From NCBI GenBank assembly GCA_937921995.1, contig CAKZVF010000217.1, positions 1 to 49,240 on the forward strand: 49,240 nt of DNA, given 5' to 3'. Position numbers and translations under genes: made by a program. Under the pieces are notes generated by a model. That model made no database searches. It was not told the DNA's origin and saw only the letters and a program-made list of their open reading frames with translations. The stretch is from an uncultured Pirellulaceae bacterium. Its GTDB lineage: Bacteria; Planctomycetota; Planctomycetia; Pirellulales; Pirellulaceae. Below are positions 15,651 to 24,982 of the stretch, one piece after another. The number at the start of each line of letters is the position of its first letter. The first letter of the stretch is position 1.

Positions 15651-17591
15651 CTACTCTTCACCTTGCTTGAAGGCATCGCCTGCGGAGATTCCGACCTTAT
15701 CCAGCAAAGGGAGTAATTGCGTGCTCACAAATTCAGCGTGTTCGTCTAACAGATCTTCGACGGATTCGGACGATAGATACGTTTTCTTTTGCTGGAAAAG
15801 ATGATTGATTTTGACCGCACCACGTTTGTCACAGCGCAAGTTCATTACGGTTTCTCCGTCGTTAGAAAAAATGAAGATGGAAAAGCCCTGTTTGGGGTTT
15901 TCGCTGAGCAGATAAAACAAATCCTCCGCTTCGTCTTCAAAAAGAAACTTGAAGTAGGCGCGTTTCTTCCGCACGTCTTCCCAGCGATTGCCTTCGGGGT
16001 GGACCATCAAGGTCATCCGCAGGCCTGATTTATACATGGTTCGATTGAGTGACTTTGTTTTGTTAGAGTTAATGTCGGCAGTGTTGTCGTAAGTTTCCGA
16101 CCTGACCTTTACATTGTCGGCGATGCGTTCGAATAAAATTTGTTCGTAACCAAGCCCCGCGACGTTGTAGTCTCCGCCCATTTTCAGCCAAGATTTCGGC
16201 AGTCCCGAGTCCGCAAAGGATTGTTTGACGTCCTTGATGATTTGGCTTGGTGTTTTGCCAGCGAAGGTTTGCTTCCAATGCCCCCGGTCGATGACGATGC
16301 CGCCTCCATCGTCGAGTTTGAGCTTCAAAAGATCTTTGAGCGGTTGCTGAACTTGTTCCCGACCCGTCTTTCTTAACCGGCGGCGCGTTGTGTTTGATGG
16401 TGATTTTTTTGTTTTATCGGTTGGTGTTGCCTCCGGTTTTTCTTTGGTGCCGAATTTTTGTTGGTCCGGTGGCAGATTTTTGATCCAGGCTGACCATGCA
16501 TCAACATCATCGCCCAACCGCTGGTCGGTGCATTTTTCTAGCTGGTTGATCGTGTTGCGGATGGATTGAGCGGATGCTTTGGTTGCGATTTGCTGACTGA
16601 GTAATTTCACCAGGATTCCGGGTGACTTTGTAAGCTTCCCGTTGACGACGGTGTTGATCATCAAAACGGTGGATTCATTTTCACAGGAATCAATCGCCTC
16701 GATGAAACGAGCGCGGGTTTCCAGCGGTAGGTTCTCAGACAGTAGCATCGCCGAGACGGCTACCACGTGTTGGTCCAGTTGTTGCGCGAGGTTCTTTGCC
16801 TCTTCTTTTCGCAGTTTGAATTTCTTGGAAGCCAAATTGGGAAACGTGGCGTCGAATTTTTCACGATCTTCGTCGGAGAAATTTAGAATCGACTCGATCA
16901 ACGTTTCGATGTTCGAACGCGCGGCAACCTTGGGCACGCCCAAGCCCGCACCGCGAAAGCGATCGGTCATCGTGGCGAAATCTGAATCCGAAATCAATTC
17001 GTTGACCGTTTTCTCAGAGGCGTAGCTAAAAGAGTCGCCTTCAACGGCGACTAAAGTCAGCCTGTCTTTCGTTTGGCGGATGATGTGGATGTGCCCTTTC
17101 GCCAGATTCAACGAAACCATGGAGAGCCGTTTTTGGGCTTCGTCCAAATCAATTTTGACAAGATTAGTAGTGTCAGTCAGATCCGTCAGTTGGATGGATT
17201 TCACATCTTCTCGTTGTTGGCCCCAGCGGTCGGTGCCGGAGTTAATCACGAACTGTGCAACGTCAGATTCCGAGTGACAGTAGAAATTACCACCGCTGGA
17301 GGAATGAGAATTAGAATAAGAGTCCTTGATGATCAATTGGCCCAGTTCCGCTGCCTCGGCGTCCTTGGGGAATTCCAACTGGAACCGTCCGTCCTTGGTT
17401 TGTATTGAGATCTCCTCCGCCATTGCCGCGCGGGCTTTGCGCATGGTTTCGGCTGATTTTCCACTGCGGGAGCGTTGGCCAAACCCGAATAGTTGGGCCT
17501 GTGTTGTCGAGATCGCTGCTGTGGAAAAAGCAAACGCCAGCAAGACCACGCAGCATGAAATTTTGATTGAGGGCTGATGTTTTGGATTCAT
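15651..17591 (-). CDS. Large secreted protein of unknown function
   Basis: A 646-residue protein with a clear signal peptide (hydrophobic CCVVLLAFAFSTAAI after a basic start, cleavage likely near TTQAQ). ATG 17591 is chosen over the upstream 17621 because the signal peptide begins there. The mature part is charged and mostly soluble. An N-terminal beta-rich region (about 50-200) is followed by a helical middle with a Lys/Thr/Pro/Arg-rich linker (about 395-425), then a further mixed domain of about 210 residues. No enzyme motif or repeat family is recognised. A periplasmic or cell-surface role is inferred from the signal peptide only. Confidence 0.8.
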   Translation of the reverse strand: MNPKHQPSIKISCCVVLLAFAFSTAAISTTQAQLFGFGQRSRSGKSAETMRKARAAMAEEISIQTKDGRFQLEFPKDAEAAELGQLIIKDSYSNSHSSSGGNFYCHSESDVAQFVINSGTDRWGQQREDVKSIQLTDLTDTTNLVKIDLDEAQKRLSMVSLNLAKGHIHIIRQTKDRLTLVAVEGDSFSYASEKTVNELISDSDFATMTDRFRGAGLGVPKVAARSNIETLIESILNFSDEDREKFDATFPNLASKKFKLRKEEAKNLAQQLDQHVVAVSAMLLSENLPLETRARFIEAIDSCENESTVLMINTVVNGKLTKSPGILVKLLSQQIATKASAQSIRNTINQLEKCTDQRLGDDVDAWSAWIKNLPPDQQKFGTKEKPEATPTDKTKKSPSNTTRRRLRKTGREQVQQPLKDLLKLKLDDGGGIVIDRGHWKQTFAGKTPSQIIKDVKQSFADSGLPKSWLKMGGDYNVAGLGYEQILFERIADNVKVRSETYDNTADINSNKTKSLNRTMYKSGLRMTLMVHPEGNRWEDVRKKRAYFKFLFEDEAEDLFYLLSENPKQGFSIFIFSNDGETVMNLRCDKRGAVKINHLFQQKKTYLSSESVEDLLDEHAEFVSTQLLPLLDKVGISAGDAFKQGEE

Positions 17592-17789
17592 CGGAGTTCC
17601 AGATCGTGCTGCGGTGACCACGGTTGTGTTTGCTTTTTATTGTATGAGGTTTTACTCGCCGCCACAGGCCATTGTTGCGGTGGATCACGCGGAAGAGATT
17701 TCGTGTTACGATACCGCGAAATGTAACAGCGCCAAATATAATGGCGTTGCGGCAGAAACTGCCGATATGAAACTGCAAAACTTTCTTTT

Positions 17790-19082
17790 TTGACCGCGAT
17801 CTATCACTTGTTTTTCTACCGCGATTCGCCATCGACGAAATCTACGAAGCCAAGCCGCACGCATCGAGCCAATTTTATTCGATTGGCGGCTTATCAGGTG
17901 CTGATGCGAATCGGATGGATGTTCAAAACAGAGAGCATCATCATGCCGGCCTTCATGGATTTGATTGGCGGAGCCAGCTGGCAGCGCGGTTGTTTGCCGA
18001 TGTTGAATCGGTTGGGGCAGTCGATTCCGCCGTTGCTGTTTTCGGATCGTATTCGCAATGTGCGTTTGAAGAAGAAGGCGTTGTGCCTGTGGACAACGAT
18101 GGCCGGGAGTTGCTTTATCGTTTTGGCGATGTGCTGGTGGGCCACCGGTGGCGAAAATCGAGCTTGGTGGCCTTGGTTATTCCTGACGGTGTACGCAATT
18201 TTTTTCATCGTTTCAGGCGTCAATCAATTGGTGTTCAATACGCTGACGGGGAAACTGATCGTTGCAGATCAACGTGGTAGGCTGGCCGCGGCAGGGAGTT
18301 TGATCGGCGGGCTGGCATTTACGGTGCTCGCGTTCTTGTTCTTGCAGCCTTGGCTGGAATCGACGCCGCCTAAATTTGGTTTGATCTTTGGAACGGCCGG
18401 TCTGGCGATGATCAGTTCCGTCGGAGTTGCTTGGTGGTTCATCGAAGCTGCCGACGATCAGCAAAGCAACTTGCGGACCGGTATCGAAATTATTGCCAAC
18501 GCGCGCAGTATGGTGGTTCAGGACCGTAATTTTTGTTTGCTTGCGATCGCGGGTGCGATGTTTGGGATGTCAATTACTTTGTCTCCACACTATCAAGCAA
18601 TCGCGCGGGAAAAATTGAATACGGGGTACCACACGTTGCTGTATTGGATCGTGGCTCAGCAAGTAGGTGCGGCGTTGCTGAGCGTACCGGCGGGTTGGTT
18701 TGCCGATCGTTTTGGGAATCGGAGCATCCTGCGGATTTTGATGGGGCTGTTGTGTGTCGCGCCAACGATGTTGATCGTGCTGCAGTGGTTCGATTCACCG
18801 TTTCAGCTGTTTTATTTGGTGATCTTCTTTTTGCTGGGGCTGACGCCATTGGCGTTTCGATATTTCAACAACTATGCCCTCGAAATCACTTCGCCTGAAA
18901 ATCACCCCGCGTATCTCAGCACGATCAGTTGTTGCATCTCGATACCGGTGATCGTGTCGTCGCTGTTGGTGGGATGGCTGATCGACGCGGTTGGGTTGAG
19001 CGCCGTTTTTGGGGCCGTGCTGGCAATGCTGCTGGTGGGGTGGAGTGCGACGTTCTTGCTGGCAGAGCCACGCGAAGCGTAG
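17790..19082 (+). CDS. MFS transporter
   Basis: A 430-residue integral membrane protein with about 12 hydrophobic helices and the layout of the major facilitator superfamily. A likely MFS-type loop lies between helices 2 and 3 (PPLLFSDRIRNVRLKKK), and a second copy is in the C-half (GWFADRFGNRSILRI), which has the usual D-R-x-G-x-R pattern. The substrate is unknown. The listed start is a TTG at 17790; a later internal ATG (17903) would remove part of the first conserved segment. It is divergent from the secreted protein to its left, across 198 bases. Confidence 0.85.
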   Translation: MTAIYHLFFYRDSPSTKSTKPSRTHRANFIRLAAYQVLMRIGWMFKTESIIMPAFMDLIGGASWQRGCLPMLNRLGQSIPPLLFSDRIRNVRLKKKALCLWTTMAGSCFIVLAMCWWATGGENRAWWPWLFLTVYAIFFIVSGVNQLVFNTLTGKLIVADQRGRLAAAGSLIGGLAFTVLAFLFLQPWLESTPPKFGLIFGTAGLAMISSVGVAWWFIEAADDQQSNLRTGIEIIANARSMVVQDRNFCLLAIAGAMFGMSITLSPHYQAIAREKLNTGYHTLLYWIVAQQVGAALLSVPAGWFADRFGNRSILRILMGLLCVAPTMLIVLQWFDSPFQLFYLVIFFLLGLTPLAFRYFNNYALEITSPENHPAYLSTISCCISIPVIVSSLLVGWLIDAVGLSAVFGAVLAMLLVGWSATFLLAEPREA

Positions 19083-19185
19083 TGCGGCCTGAGCGATCGC
19101 CCGACGTGTTGAAATGATCTGGCTACTGTATCGGTGATTGGATAAACTCAGACGATTATCGTATTTGATTTTTCTGGAGTTTGAG

Positions 19186-20079
19186 ATGCCCCGTTTATCT
19201 TTGGCCGTCGTATGCGTCGCGATTATTACGATCGCATTTTCTGTGTCCGCTTCTTCGCAAGAACTGGCGGGTGTGAAATGCGTCGTCGAAGGTGACCGCA
19301 ACGCGCAGGAGCAATTCAAGGCATCTCACGCCGATGGCGAGATTTATTTTTGCTGCAAGGGATGTGCGGCAGCGTTTGCCGCCGATAGCGCGGCGTATCA
19401 AACGCGCGCCAATCACCAATTGGTGGTGACTCAACAATACGTGCAAACGGCCTGCCCGATTGCGGGGAAAGATTTTGACGTCGAAAAATCGACCAAGGTC
19501 GGCGGCGTGGAAGTTGCGTTCTGCTGCGGCAACTGCAAGACGCAAGTCGAAACGGCGGCTGATTTGCCGGCAAAGGCCGAACTGGTTTTTGGACCCGCCG
19601 CCTTCAAACGCGCGTTCTCTAAATCGGAACCCGAATCAGTTTCGTCAGTGCCCAATCTAAGCGCCGTTAAATGCTTGGTAGATCCGAAGCGTATGGCGAA
19701 AGAGAAGTTTGCGGCCGACCATCGCGATGGAAAGGTTTATTTCTGCTGTGGAGGATGTTTGAAAGCATTTCAGGCCGAACCCGCCAAATTCTCGACTCAA
19801 GCGAACCTCCAGTTAGTTTCCACGAAACAGTATACCCAGTCGGCATGTCCTGTAACCGATGGAGCCGTCGACGATTCCAAAGCGGTAACCATCGAAGGAC
19901 AGAAAGTTGCGTTCTGCTGCGGAGGTTGTCAGGCAAAGGTGCAAGCGGCCACCGAACAAGAGCGCGTCGCGATGATCTTTGAGGATGAGGTTTTCGAAAA
20001 ATCGTTTTCGAAAGTCGGGAAGGCGGAGTCCAAAGAGTATTCGGTGGCACCTGAGGAGTTGGCTGCTCCTGGAAAGTAG
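19186..20079 (+). CDS. Secreted duplicated YHS-like cysteine protein
   Basis: A 297-residue protein with a signal peptide (about residues 1-25) and an internal duplication of about 118 residues (about 27-146 and 158-277). Each half has two cysteine clusters, of the form YFCC-x-GC and AFCCG-x-C. They lie at 56-60, 113-117, 187-191 and 244-248, each preceded by a lone Cys (32, 90, 163, 221). This resembles YHS/TRASH-type metal-binding domains, giving up to four sites. ATG 19186 is preferred over 19138 because of GGAG at 19176-19179 and the signal peptide. A role in periplasmic metal (for example copper) binding is inferred; no partner gene is adjacent. Confidence 0.82.
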   Translation: MPRLSLAVVCVAIITIAFSVSASSQELAGVKCVVEGDRNAQEQFKASHADGEIYFCCKGCAAAFAADSAAYQTRANHQLVVTQQYVQTACPIAGKDFDVEKSTKVGGVEVAFCCGNCKTQVETAADLPAKAELVFGPAAFKRAFSKSEPESVSSVPNLSAVKCLVDPKRMAKEKFAADHRDGKVYFCCGGCLKAFQAEPAKFSTQANLQLVSTKQYTQSACPVTDGAVDDSKAVTIEGQKVAFCCGGCQAKVQAATEQERVAMIFEDEVFEKSFSKVGKAESKEYSVAPEELAAPGK

Positions 20080-20181
20080 TGCGATCAGACTGCTACAACC
20101 CAGTTTTTCGGACCCCAATTTGATGTTCCTTGGCTTGCCGGGAATCGTCATACTGCGGCCGATATTGATAGAGCTCTTACC

Positions 20182-21423
20182 ATGGACGGTGCAATGCGAA
20201 TTTTCTTTTCGGTCGGTGAACCCAGCGGTGACCTGCACGGAGCGAACCTGATCCGGCGAATGAAGTCAGAGATGCCCGAAGCGGAGTACGTTGGCTATGG
20301 CGGACCGAAAATGACGGCGGCCGGCTGCGACGTGCACTACGACCTGACGCAGCATGCGATCATGTTTATCTGGGATGCGATCAAGCAGTTGCGATTCTTT
20401 TTTTCGCTGGTCGACCGTGCTGATGAGTACTTTGAAAAGAATCAGGTCGATGCGGTCGTGTTGATCGACTACCCCGGGTTCAACTGGTGGATTGCCAAGA
20501 AGGCAAAACGCCGTGGCATTCCGGTTTTCTATTATGGTGTGCCCCAGATGTGGGCTTGGGCGCCGTGGCGGGTGCGAAAGATCCGCAAATACGTCGATCA
20601 CGTGCTGTGTAAGCTGCCGTTTGAAGTGCCGTGGTTTAAGCAACGCGATTGCCACGCGACTTACGTGGGCCATCCCTATTTTGATCAATTGGAAAACCAG
20701 AGTTATGACGAACCATTTTTGGAATCGGTTAAATCAGAAGGTTTAGTAGCACTGTTGCCGGGATCGCGGGATCGAGAAGTGAAAAACAACTTCCCGACCC
20801 TGATTGAAACCGCTGGGATTGTGGCACAGGAGTGTCCTGAAGCTGAATTCGCGGTCGCTTGCTTTAATCAGCGGCAAAAGCAAATGGCAGAAGAGATTTT
20901 GGAAGAGGTCTGTATTTCACGCGGCTCTGAAGACTCACAACTGCCGGAAATTCGAATGTATGTGGAACGTACGCCTGAGTTGATGGTGGCCGCACGTGCG
21001 TGTGTGGCGTGCAGTGGGTCGGTATCGATGGAGCTTTTGTATCACCGCAAACCGACGGTCATCGTTTACAAGGTGAAACGCTGGGTCATGGTTGCCCAAG
21101 CTCTGTTAATGCGTACAAAGTTCATCACATTGGTGAATTTGATCGCCGCCACCGACATTCGTAAGACGACTTGGGCTCCGTTTGATCCTGAACGAAACCC
21201 TGACGACGCCATCATGCCAGAATACATGTCCACGGGCGATGTTTCGCAAAAAGTTGCCAACCATGTCGTGGGGTGGCTTACGAACGAAGATCGGCGTGAA
21301 CAAAAAGTTGGCCAATTGGATGCCGTCGCCCAGCAGTACGCGATTCCTGGCGCGACCGCGCGGGCCGCAGACTACATCATCAGTAAGCTGCGGAAATCTC
21401 CATCTGTTTCGAAAGCGGCTTAG
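20182..21423 (+). CDS. lpxB: Lipid-A-disaccharide synthase
   Basis: LpxB joins UDP-2,3-diacylglucosamine with lipid X to form the lipid A disaccharide at the inner membrane. The 413-residue protein begins with the family signature SVGEPSGDLHGANLIR (about residues 10-25), followed by GYGGPKM, the VVLIDYPGFNWWIAKKAKRRGIP segment in shortened form, YYGVPQMWAWAPWR, VGHPYFD and the LLPGSRDREV nucleotide-binding loop. The C-half has the CSGSVSMEL motif of GT19 enzymes. It signals an outer membrane with lipid A. The start could also be ATG 20194. Confidence 0.95.
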   Translation: MDGAMRIFFSVGEPSGDLHGANLIRRMKSEMPEAEYVGYGGPKMTAAGCDVHYDLTQHAIMFIWDAIKQLRFFFSLVDRADEYFEKNQVDAVVLIDYPGFNWWIAKKAKRRGIPVFYYGVPQMWAWAPWRVRKIRKYVDHVLCKLPFEVPWFKQRDCHATYVGHPYFDQLENQSYDEPFLESVKSEGLVALLPGSRDREVKNNFPTLIETAGIVAQECPEAEFAVACFNQRQKQMAEEILEEVCISRGSEDSQLPEIRMYVERTPELMVAARACVACSGSVSMELLYHRKPTVIVYKVKRWVMVAQALLMRTKFITLVNLIAATDIRKTTWAPFDPERNPDDAIMPEYMSTGDVSQKVANHVVGWLTNEDRREQKVGQLDAVAQQYAIPGATARAADYIISKLRKSPSVSKAA

Positions 21424-21592
21424 CAGGACTTCTAGGCTTAGCCGTCAGCCTGTGCGCTGCGTCATCGTCACGATCTGCAGTTAGAAAAAATCTGCATTTA
21501 GAAAGATTCAGCCAAAAGCGCGAGTCATCTTTGTCCGTGTTCAAACGACGAGTTGTCCAGTGCCGCGTGTTGTCGAGAGTTGAGCACTAGCC

Positions 21593-21624
21593 GTGTCGCG
21601 CATTGGCGGTGTCGCGCATTGGCG
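21593..21624. repeat. 16-base perfect tandem duplication
   Basis: The phrase GTGTCGCGCATTGGCG occurs twice head to tail (21593-21608 and 21609-21624) in the 254-base gap between lpxB and the M50 protein gene. No function is apparent. Confidence 0.8.
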
Positions 21625-21677
21625 TTAAAATTGGTTTTCGCAAAAATTGTGCATCGACAATCTAACAGGGGCCAACA

Positions 21678-22433
21678 GTGTTACTTGGTGAACCGGGCAG
21701 AACAGAATTCGACTTTAACTTCAACATCCTTGGCTTCGATGTGCGCGTCCATCCTGGTTTCTTCATCATCAGTTTGCTGTTTGGGCGTGGCTTAGTCAGT
21801 GGACCTGAAATTAATACCGGCGTGGGCGTGTTGATGGGGATTGGCATTTTCTTTGTGTCGATTCTGGTGCATGAGCTTGGGCATTCATTGGCATTCCGGC
21901 GTTTTGGTTTGCATTCGAGAATTGTGCTGCACTGGATGGGAGGACTGGCGATCCCCGAACAAGGAATTGGTCGGCGACAGGGAAGGCTGAACAACTATCA
22001 GGCCATCTTTGTTTCGTTGGCCGGGCCGCTGGCGGGTTTGCTGTTAGGTTTTATCTTAATCTTGATCACACAGCAGTTCAGTGGAGGTGTGGAGCCGGCT
22101 ACGTACGCGTTTGGCGTGGTGCCGATCTTCTTCTTTGAAGAAAGGTCGCTGTTTCTTGCCGTGATGCAGGGGAGCATCTTGGTCAATATCTTTCTCAACC
22201 TGATCAACTTAGTCCCCATCTTTCCGCTTGATGGTGGACAAGTCAGCCGCAATCTTTTCGAGATTTTTGATCCGCATGATGGAACACGAAAGAGTTTAAT
22301 CCTTTCGATGGCTGCGGCAGTTCTGTGCGGTGTGCTGGCCTATCAGGGCGAGCCCTTCATCGCGATCTTCTGTTTTTATATGGCCTATCAAAACTACCAA
22401 ACGCTCAGCATGTCCGGGCAGCGTCCTTGGTAA
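21678..22433 (+). CDS. Site-2 protease-like (M50 family) membrane protein
   Basis: A 251-residue membrane protein with the zinc metalloprotease motif HELGH in a hydrophobic helix (about residues 62-66, VSILVHELGHSLAF). The third ligand motif is NLVPIFPLDGGQ (about 177-188), where Asp completes the zinc site. About six membrane segments are seen. M50 enzymes cleave substrates within the membrane, often anti-sigma factors or signal remnants; the substrate here is unknown. No PDZ or CBS domain is attached. The start is a GTG at 21678 with a CAGGGG stretch upstream. Confidence 0.9.
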   Translation: MLLGEPGRTEFDFNFNILGFDVRVHPGFFIISLLFGRGLVSGPEINTGVGVLMGIGIFFVSILVHELGHSLAFRRFGLHSRIVLHWMGGLAIPEQGIGRRQGRLNNYQAIFVSLAGPLAGLLLGFILILITQQFSGGVEPATYAFGVVPIFFFEERSLFLAVMQGSILVNIFLNLINLVPIFPLDGGQVSRNLFEIFDPHDGTRKSLILSMAAAVLCGVLAYQGEPFIAIFCFYMAYQNYQTLSMSGQRPW

Positions 22434-23413
22434 AGCGTTTTGAACGTCGGCATCGCATGAATCAATTGCATCGCGATGCTCTCTTAAGTAGGCATACAAC
22501 AGCATCGCTGGGTGACGAATGTCTTTGTTGTTGAAGTTGTTACGAGCGCGATAGAAACAAAGTTTACTTCGTTTGGTCGGCAACGAAAACAAATGGGTAA
22601 CCGCCATCCTTGTTGAAAAAACGATTTGTCATGTTAAAAGCGCGCGTTTAGGTTGCTGTTTAAGAAAAAAAATCAAAAAAAAATTTGATGCTAGAAAGCA
22701 CGTTCAGTTTGCATCATCTAAAAGCAAACTTGGAACTTGAAATTCCACAGTTGCAATTTCTTCGCGCCTAAAAATGCATTCTAAACTTTGATTGTTCAGC
22801 TTTCTTAACCCCATTTCTTGTCTACAACGGATGAGCGCTTGGTTCTATTTGCGGCGGTTGCACGTTTGTGCTTCGAAAACTGTTTTTGAGATGCTGTTTT
22901 TACCAAAAGATATAAATTTCCCGTTGTAAAAGCGAATTTTTAATCGTTCGCCGTAGCCGTTTTATGATGGTTCGATCGCGATTTGTTTGCCAAAGACGCG
23001 TGTCGAAGGCATCTTTTAAACGACGATGAGCACAAAGTGGCAAGCGATAACAAAGGTTCGATATGATTTACATTTCGGTGCAGTTGAAAGTGCTGCTTTG
23101 AATTGTGTTTGCAAAATTATTTGTTTCAGGCGAGTCACCAAAGTCAATTTCGATTGGTGTTGAAGGAAAAAAAATTTACAAAAGGTGCAAAACAATATTG
23201 AAAAGTTCTGGGGGTTCTCTAAAACTAAAAACGTTGTCAACCTGTCGGTGGAAGCATTGTGCTTACATCATCACCAATGAAGGTGTGTGGAACAGGTTTT
23301 TTCATTCGAATCACAACGTGTGATTTAATTTCGAATGGCGAGTGAGTCAAAAAGGCTTTGACGTAAAGCCAGACCGGACTCTCTCTCCACGGTCTAAAAA
23401 CGGAGGACGTCCT
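22434..23413. other. AT-rich non-coding region upstream of histone-like gene
   Basis: About 980 bases with no credible gene. The composition is clearly more AT-rich than the flanks, with A-tracts around 22665-22690 and 23165-23175. A perfect 12-base palindrome, GCATCGCGATGC, lies at 22468-22479. Short ORFs of 30-45 codons exist (for example from ATG 23027) but have no ribosome site and no recognisable sequence. The region probably holds the promoter and long leader of the Lys/Ala-rich gene, and may encode an untranslated RNA. Confidence 0.55.
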
Positions 23414-23653
23414 GTGGCCAAAAAGAAGAAGGCTAAGAAAAAAGTTACTAAGAAAAAAGCAAAAAAGAAAGTTGCTAAGAAGAAAGTAACAAAGAAGAAA
23501 GCCAAGAAAAAAGTAGCCAAGAAGAAGGCTAAGAAAAAGGCCAAGAAGAAGGCTAAGAAGAAAGTAGCAAAGAAGAAGACAAAGAAGAAAGCTACTAAGA
23601 AGAAGGCGACTAAGAAGAAAGCAAAAAAGAAAGTCGCTAAGAAGAAAAAGTAA
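23414..23653 (+). CDS. Lys/Ala-repeat histone H1-like protein
   Basis: A 79-residue protein made of little but Lys, with Ala, Val and Thr, in a repeating (K)KKAKKKV/T pattern. It resembles the C-terminal tails of histone H1 and bacterial Hc1/HctB-like or AlgP-like proteins that bind and condense DNA. GTG 23414 is chosen because GGAGG at 23402-23406 lies seven bases upstream; the longer frame from 23342 has no ribosome site and different composition. Such proteins occur in planctomycetes as chromosome-associated basic proteins (family knowledge). It is monocistronic, with a terminator right after. Confidence 0.85.
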   Translation: MAKKKKAKKKVTKKKAKKKVAKKKVTKKKAKKKVAKKKAKKKAKKKAKKKVAKKKTKKKATKKKATKKKAKKKVAKKKK

Positions 23654-23690
23654 GCTTTGACTTACGAATCTTCCATTGAAACAACGAGAA

Positions 23691-23719
23691 AGGGTCGCCA
23701 TGGGCGGCCCTAAATTTTT
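23691..23719 (+). terminator. Rho-independent terminator of the histone-like gene
   Basis: A nine-base-pair stem with one G-T pair (AGGGTCGCC at 23691-23699 and GGCGGCCCT at 23703-23711) and a three-base loop is followed by AAATTTTT. It lies 37 bases after the stop codon. Confidence 0.75.
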
Positions 23720-23890
23720 GCGCTACCGGCGATCATGATTCGTCGGCAATTATGTCGCCCATTTTCTTGTCGGCTCATGTCGCCTTCCTTCAACTCACGG
23801 CACCCTGCCCCGACCCCAAGAAGTCGCCCTTGCTTCTTTTGATCCTCACAGTGACGCTGCCGTTGAAGGCAACGGACGTGATTGACGTTG

Positions 23891-24955
23891 TTAAAGCACA
23901 GGCAGCTGTGCCTGAACCGGTTCTTTGGCGAATTTTTCCGCCAAGCATTTGGTCAGCTCAAAAGCGATCTTTTCCAGATAAGGCGCGATTTCGGCATCTT
24001 CGAAGTTGTCGGACATTTTGCCAGCATCGCCTCGTTCACGAAGCTGGATGTTGATCGGGATTTCACCAAGGAATGGGATCTTGTCTTGGGACGCATATTC
24101 TTTGGCCCCGCCTTTGCCAAAAATATCGTAGCTCTTTCCATTGTCAGGACAGAGGAAGCTGCTCATGTTTTCGATCAACCCCAGCACAGGAATTTTGACT
24201 TTGCGAAACATCCCGACCGCTTTGATTGCGTCAATCAACGCCACCTCTTGAGGCGTGCAAACAATCACAGCGCCGGTCAACGGCAGCAGCTGGGAAAGAC
24301 TCAGCGCGATGTCGCCGGTGCCTGGTGGCATGTCGATGATCAAGTAATCCAGTTCTCCCCAATCGGTGTCACGCACAAAGGTCGTCACCGCTGAATGCAG
24401 CATCGGGCCTCGCCAGATGACGGCTTCCCCGGGAGGAATCATAAATCCAATGCTCATCACGGGAATGCCGGCCGACTGCAGTGGAATGATCTTGTTGCCT
24501 TCTTTGGTGACCTGTCCGCGCGTTCCGGTTAAATGCGGAAGGCTTGGCCCGTAAACGTCGGCGTCCAATAGACCGACCGAACAACCTGCTTTCTTCAGGC
24601 CCATAGCCAGGCTGACCGCGGCGGTGCTTTTGCCCACGCCACCTTTTCCAGCTGCGACCGCGATAACGGCCTTCGCCTTGAGTCCTACTTGCCCCAAGGG
24701 CATCGCGGCGCGCTGATAGTCAGTGATGTCGACCGCAATCTTATGATCGGCAAACGCAGACGTTAGATGATCAGTCACCTGCTGCTGGAAATGGCTTTTG
24801 ATGGGCAGCGCAAACGTTGTGATGCCTACATCGGCTTTAATGGTGTCCCCATCAACTTCGACGGACTTAATTTGTTTCGATAGCGGACGTCCCGTTTCGG
24901 GATCGGGGATTTGCTGCAGAGATTCACGGACTGATTGGATAAGTTCGTCTGACAT
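23891..24955 (-). CDS. Mrp/ApbC-type Fe-S carrier ATPase
   Basis: A 354-residue member of the Mrp/NBP35 P-loop family, which binds and transfers iron-sulfur clusters. An N-terminal DUF59/MIP18-like domain (about residues 1-85) precedes the deviant Walker A AAGKGGVGKST (101-111), then DADVYGPSLPHL, the switch segment DMPPGTGD and the C-terminal NMSSFLCPDNGKSYDIFG. Canonical members have a CxxC pair in that last segment; here Cys269 is present but the second position is Asn272. The gene is last in a minus-strand series beginning at truA, with 27 bases to the gene before it. Confidence 0.92.
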   Translation of the reverse strand: MSDELIQSVRESLQQIPDPETGRPLSKQIKSVEVDGDTIKADVGITTFALPIKSHFQQQVTDHLTSAFADHKIAVDITDYQRAAMPLGQVGLKAKAVIAVAAGKGGVGKSTAAVSLAMGLKKAGCSVGLLDADVYGPSLPHLTGTRGQVTKEGNKIIPLQSAGIPVMSIGFMIPPGEAVIWRGPMLHSAVTTFVRDTDWGELDYLIIDMPPGTGDIALSLSQLLPLTGAVIVCTPQEVALIDAIKAVGMFRKVKIPVLGLIENMSSFLCPDNGKSYDIFGKGGAKEYASQDKIPFLGEIPINIQLRERGDAGKMSDNFEDAEIAPYLEKIAFELTKCLAEKFAKEPVQAQLPVL

Positions 24956-24982
24956 ATTTTCAATTCTTCAATGGGTAATTTC

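Noticed and set aside
23027-23164. 45-codon ORF in the AT-rich region (MSTKWQAITK...)
   Set aside because: No ribosome site, no recognisable sequence and a composition like the surrounding non-coding DNA.
23237-23701. Leu/Phe-rich minus-strand ORF resembling a membrane protein
   Set aside because: It is the complement of the Lys-repeat gene. AAG/AAA codons read backwards give Leu and Phe, so the membrane look is an artefact.
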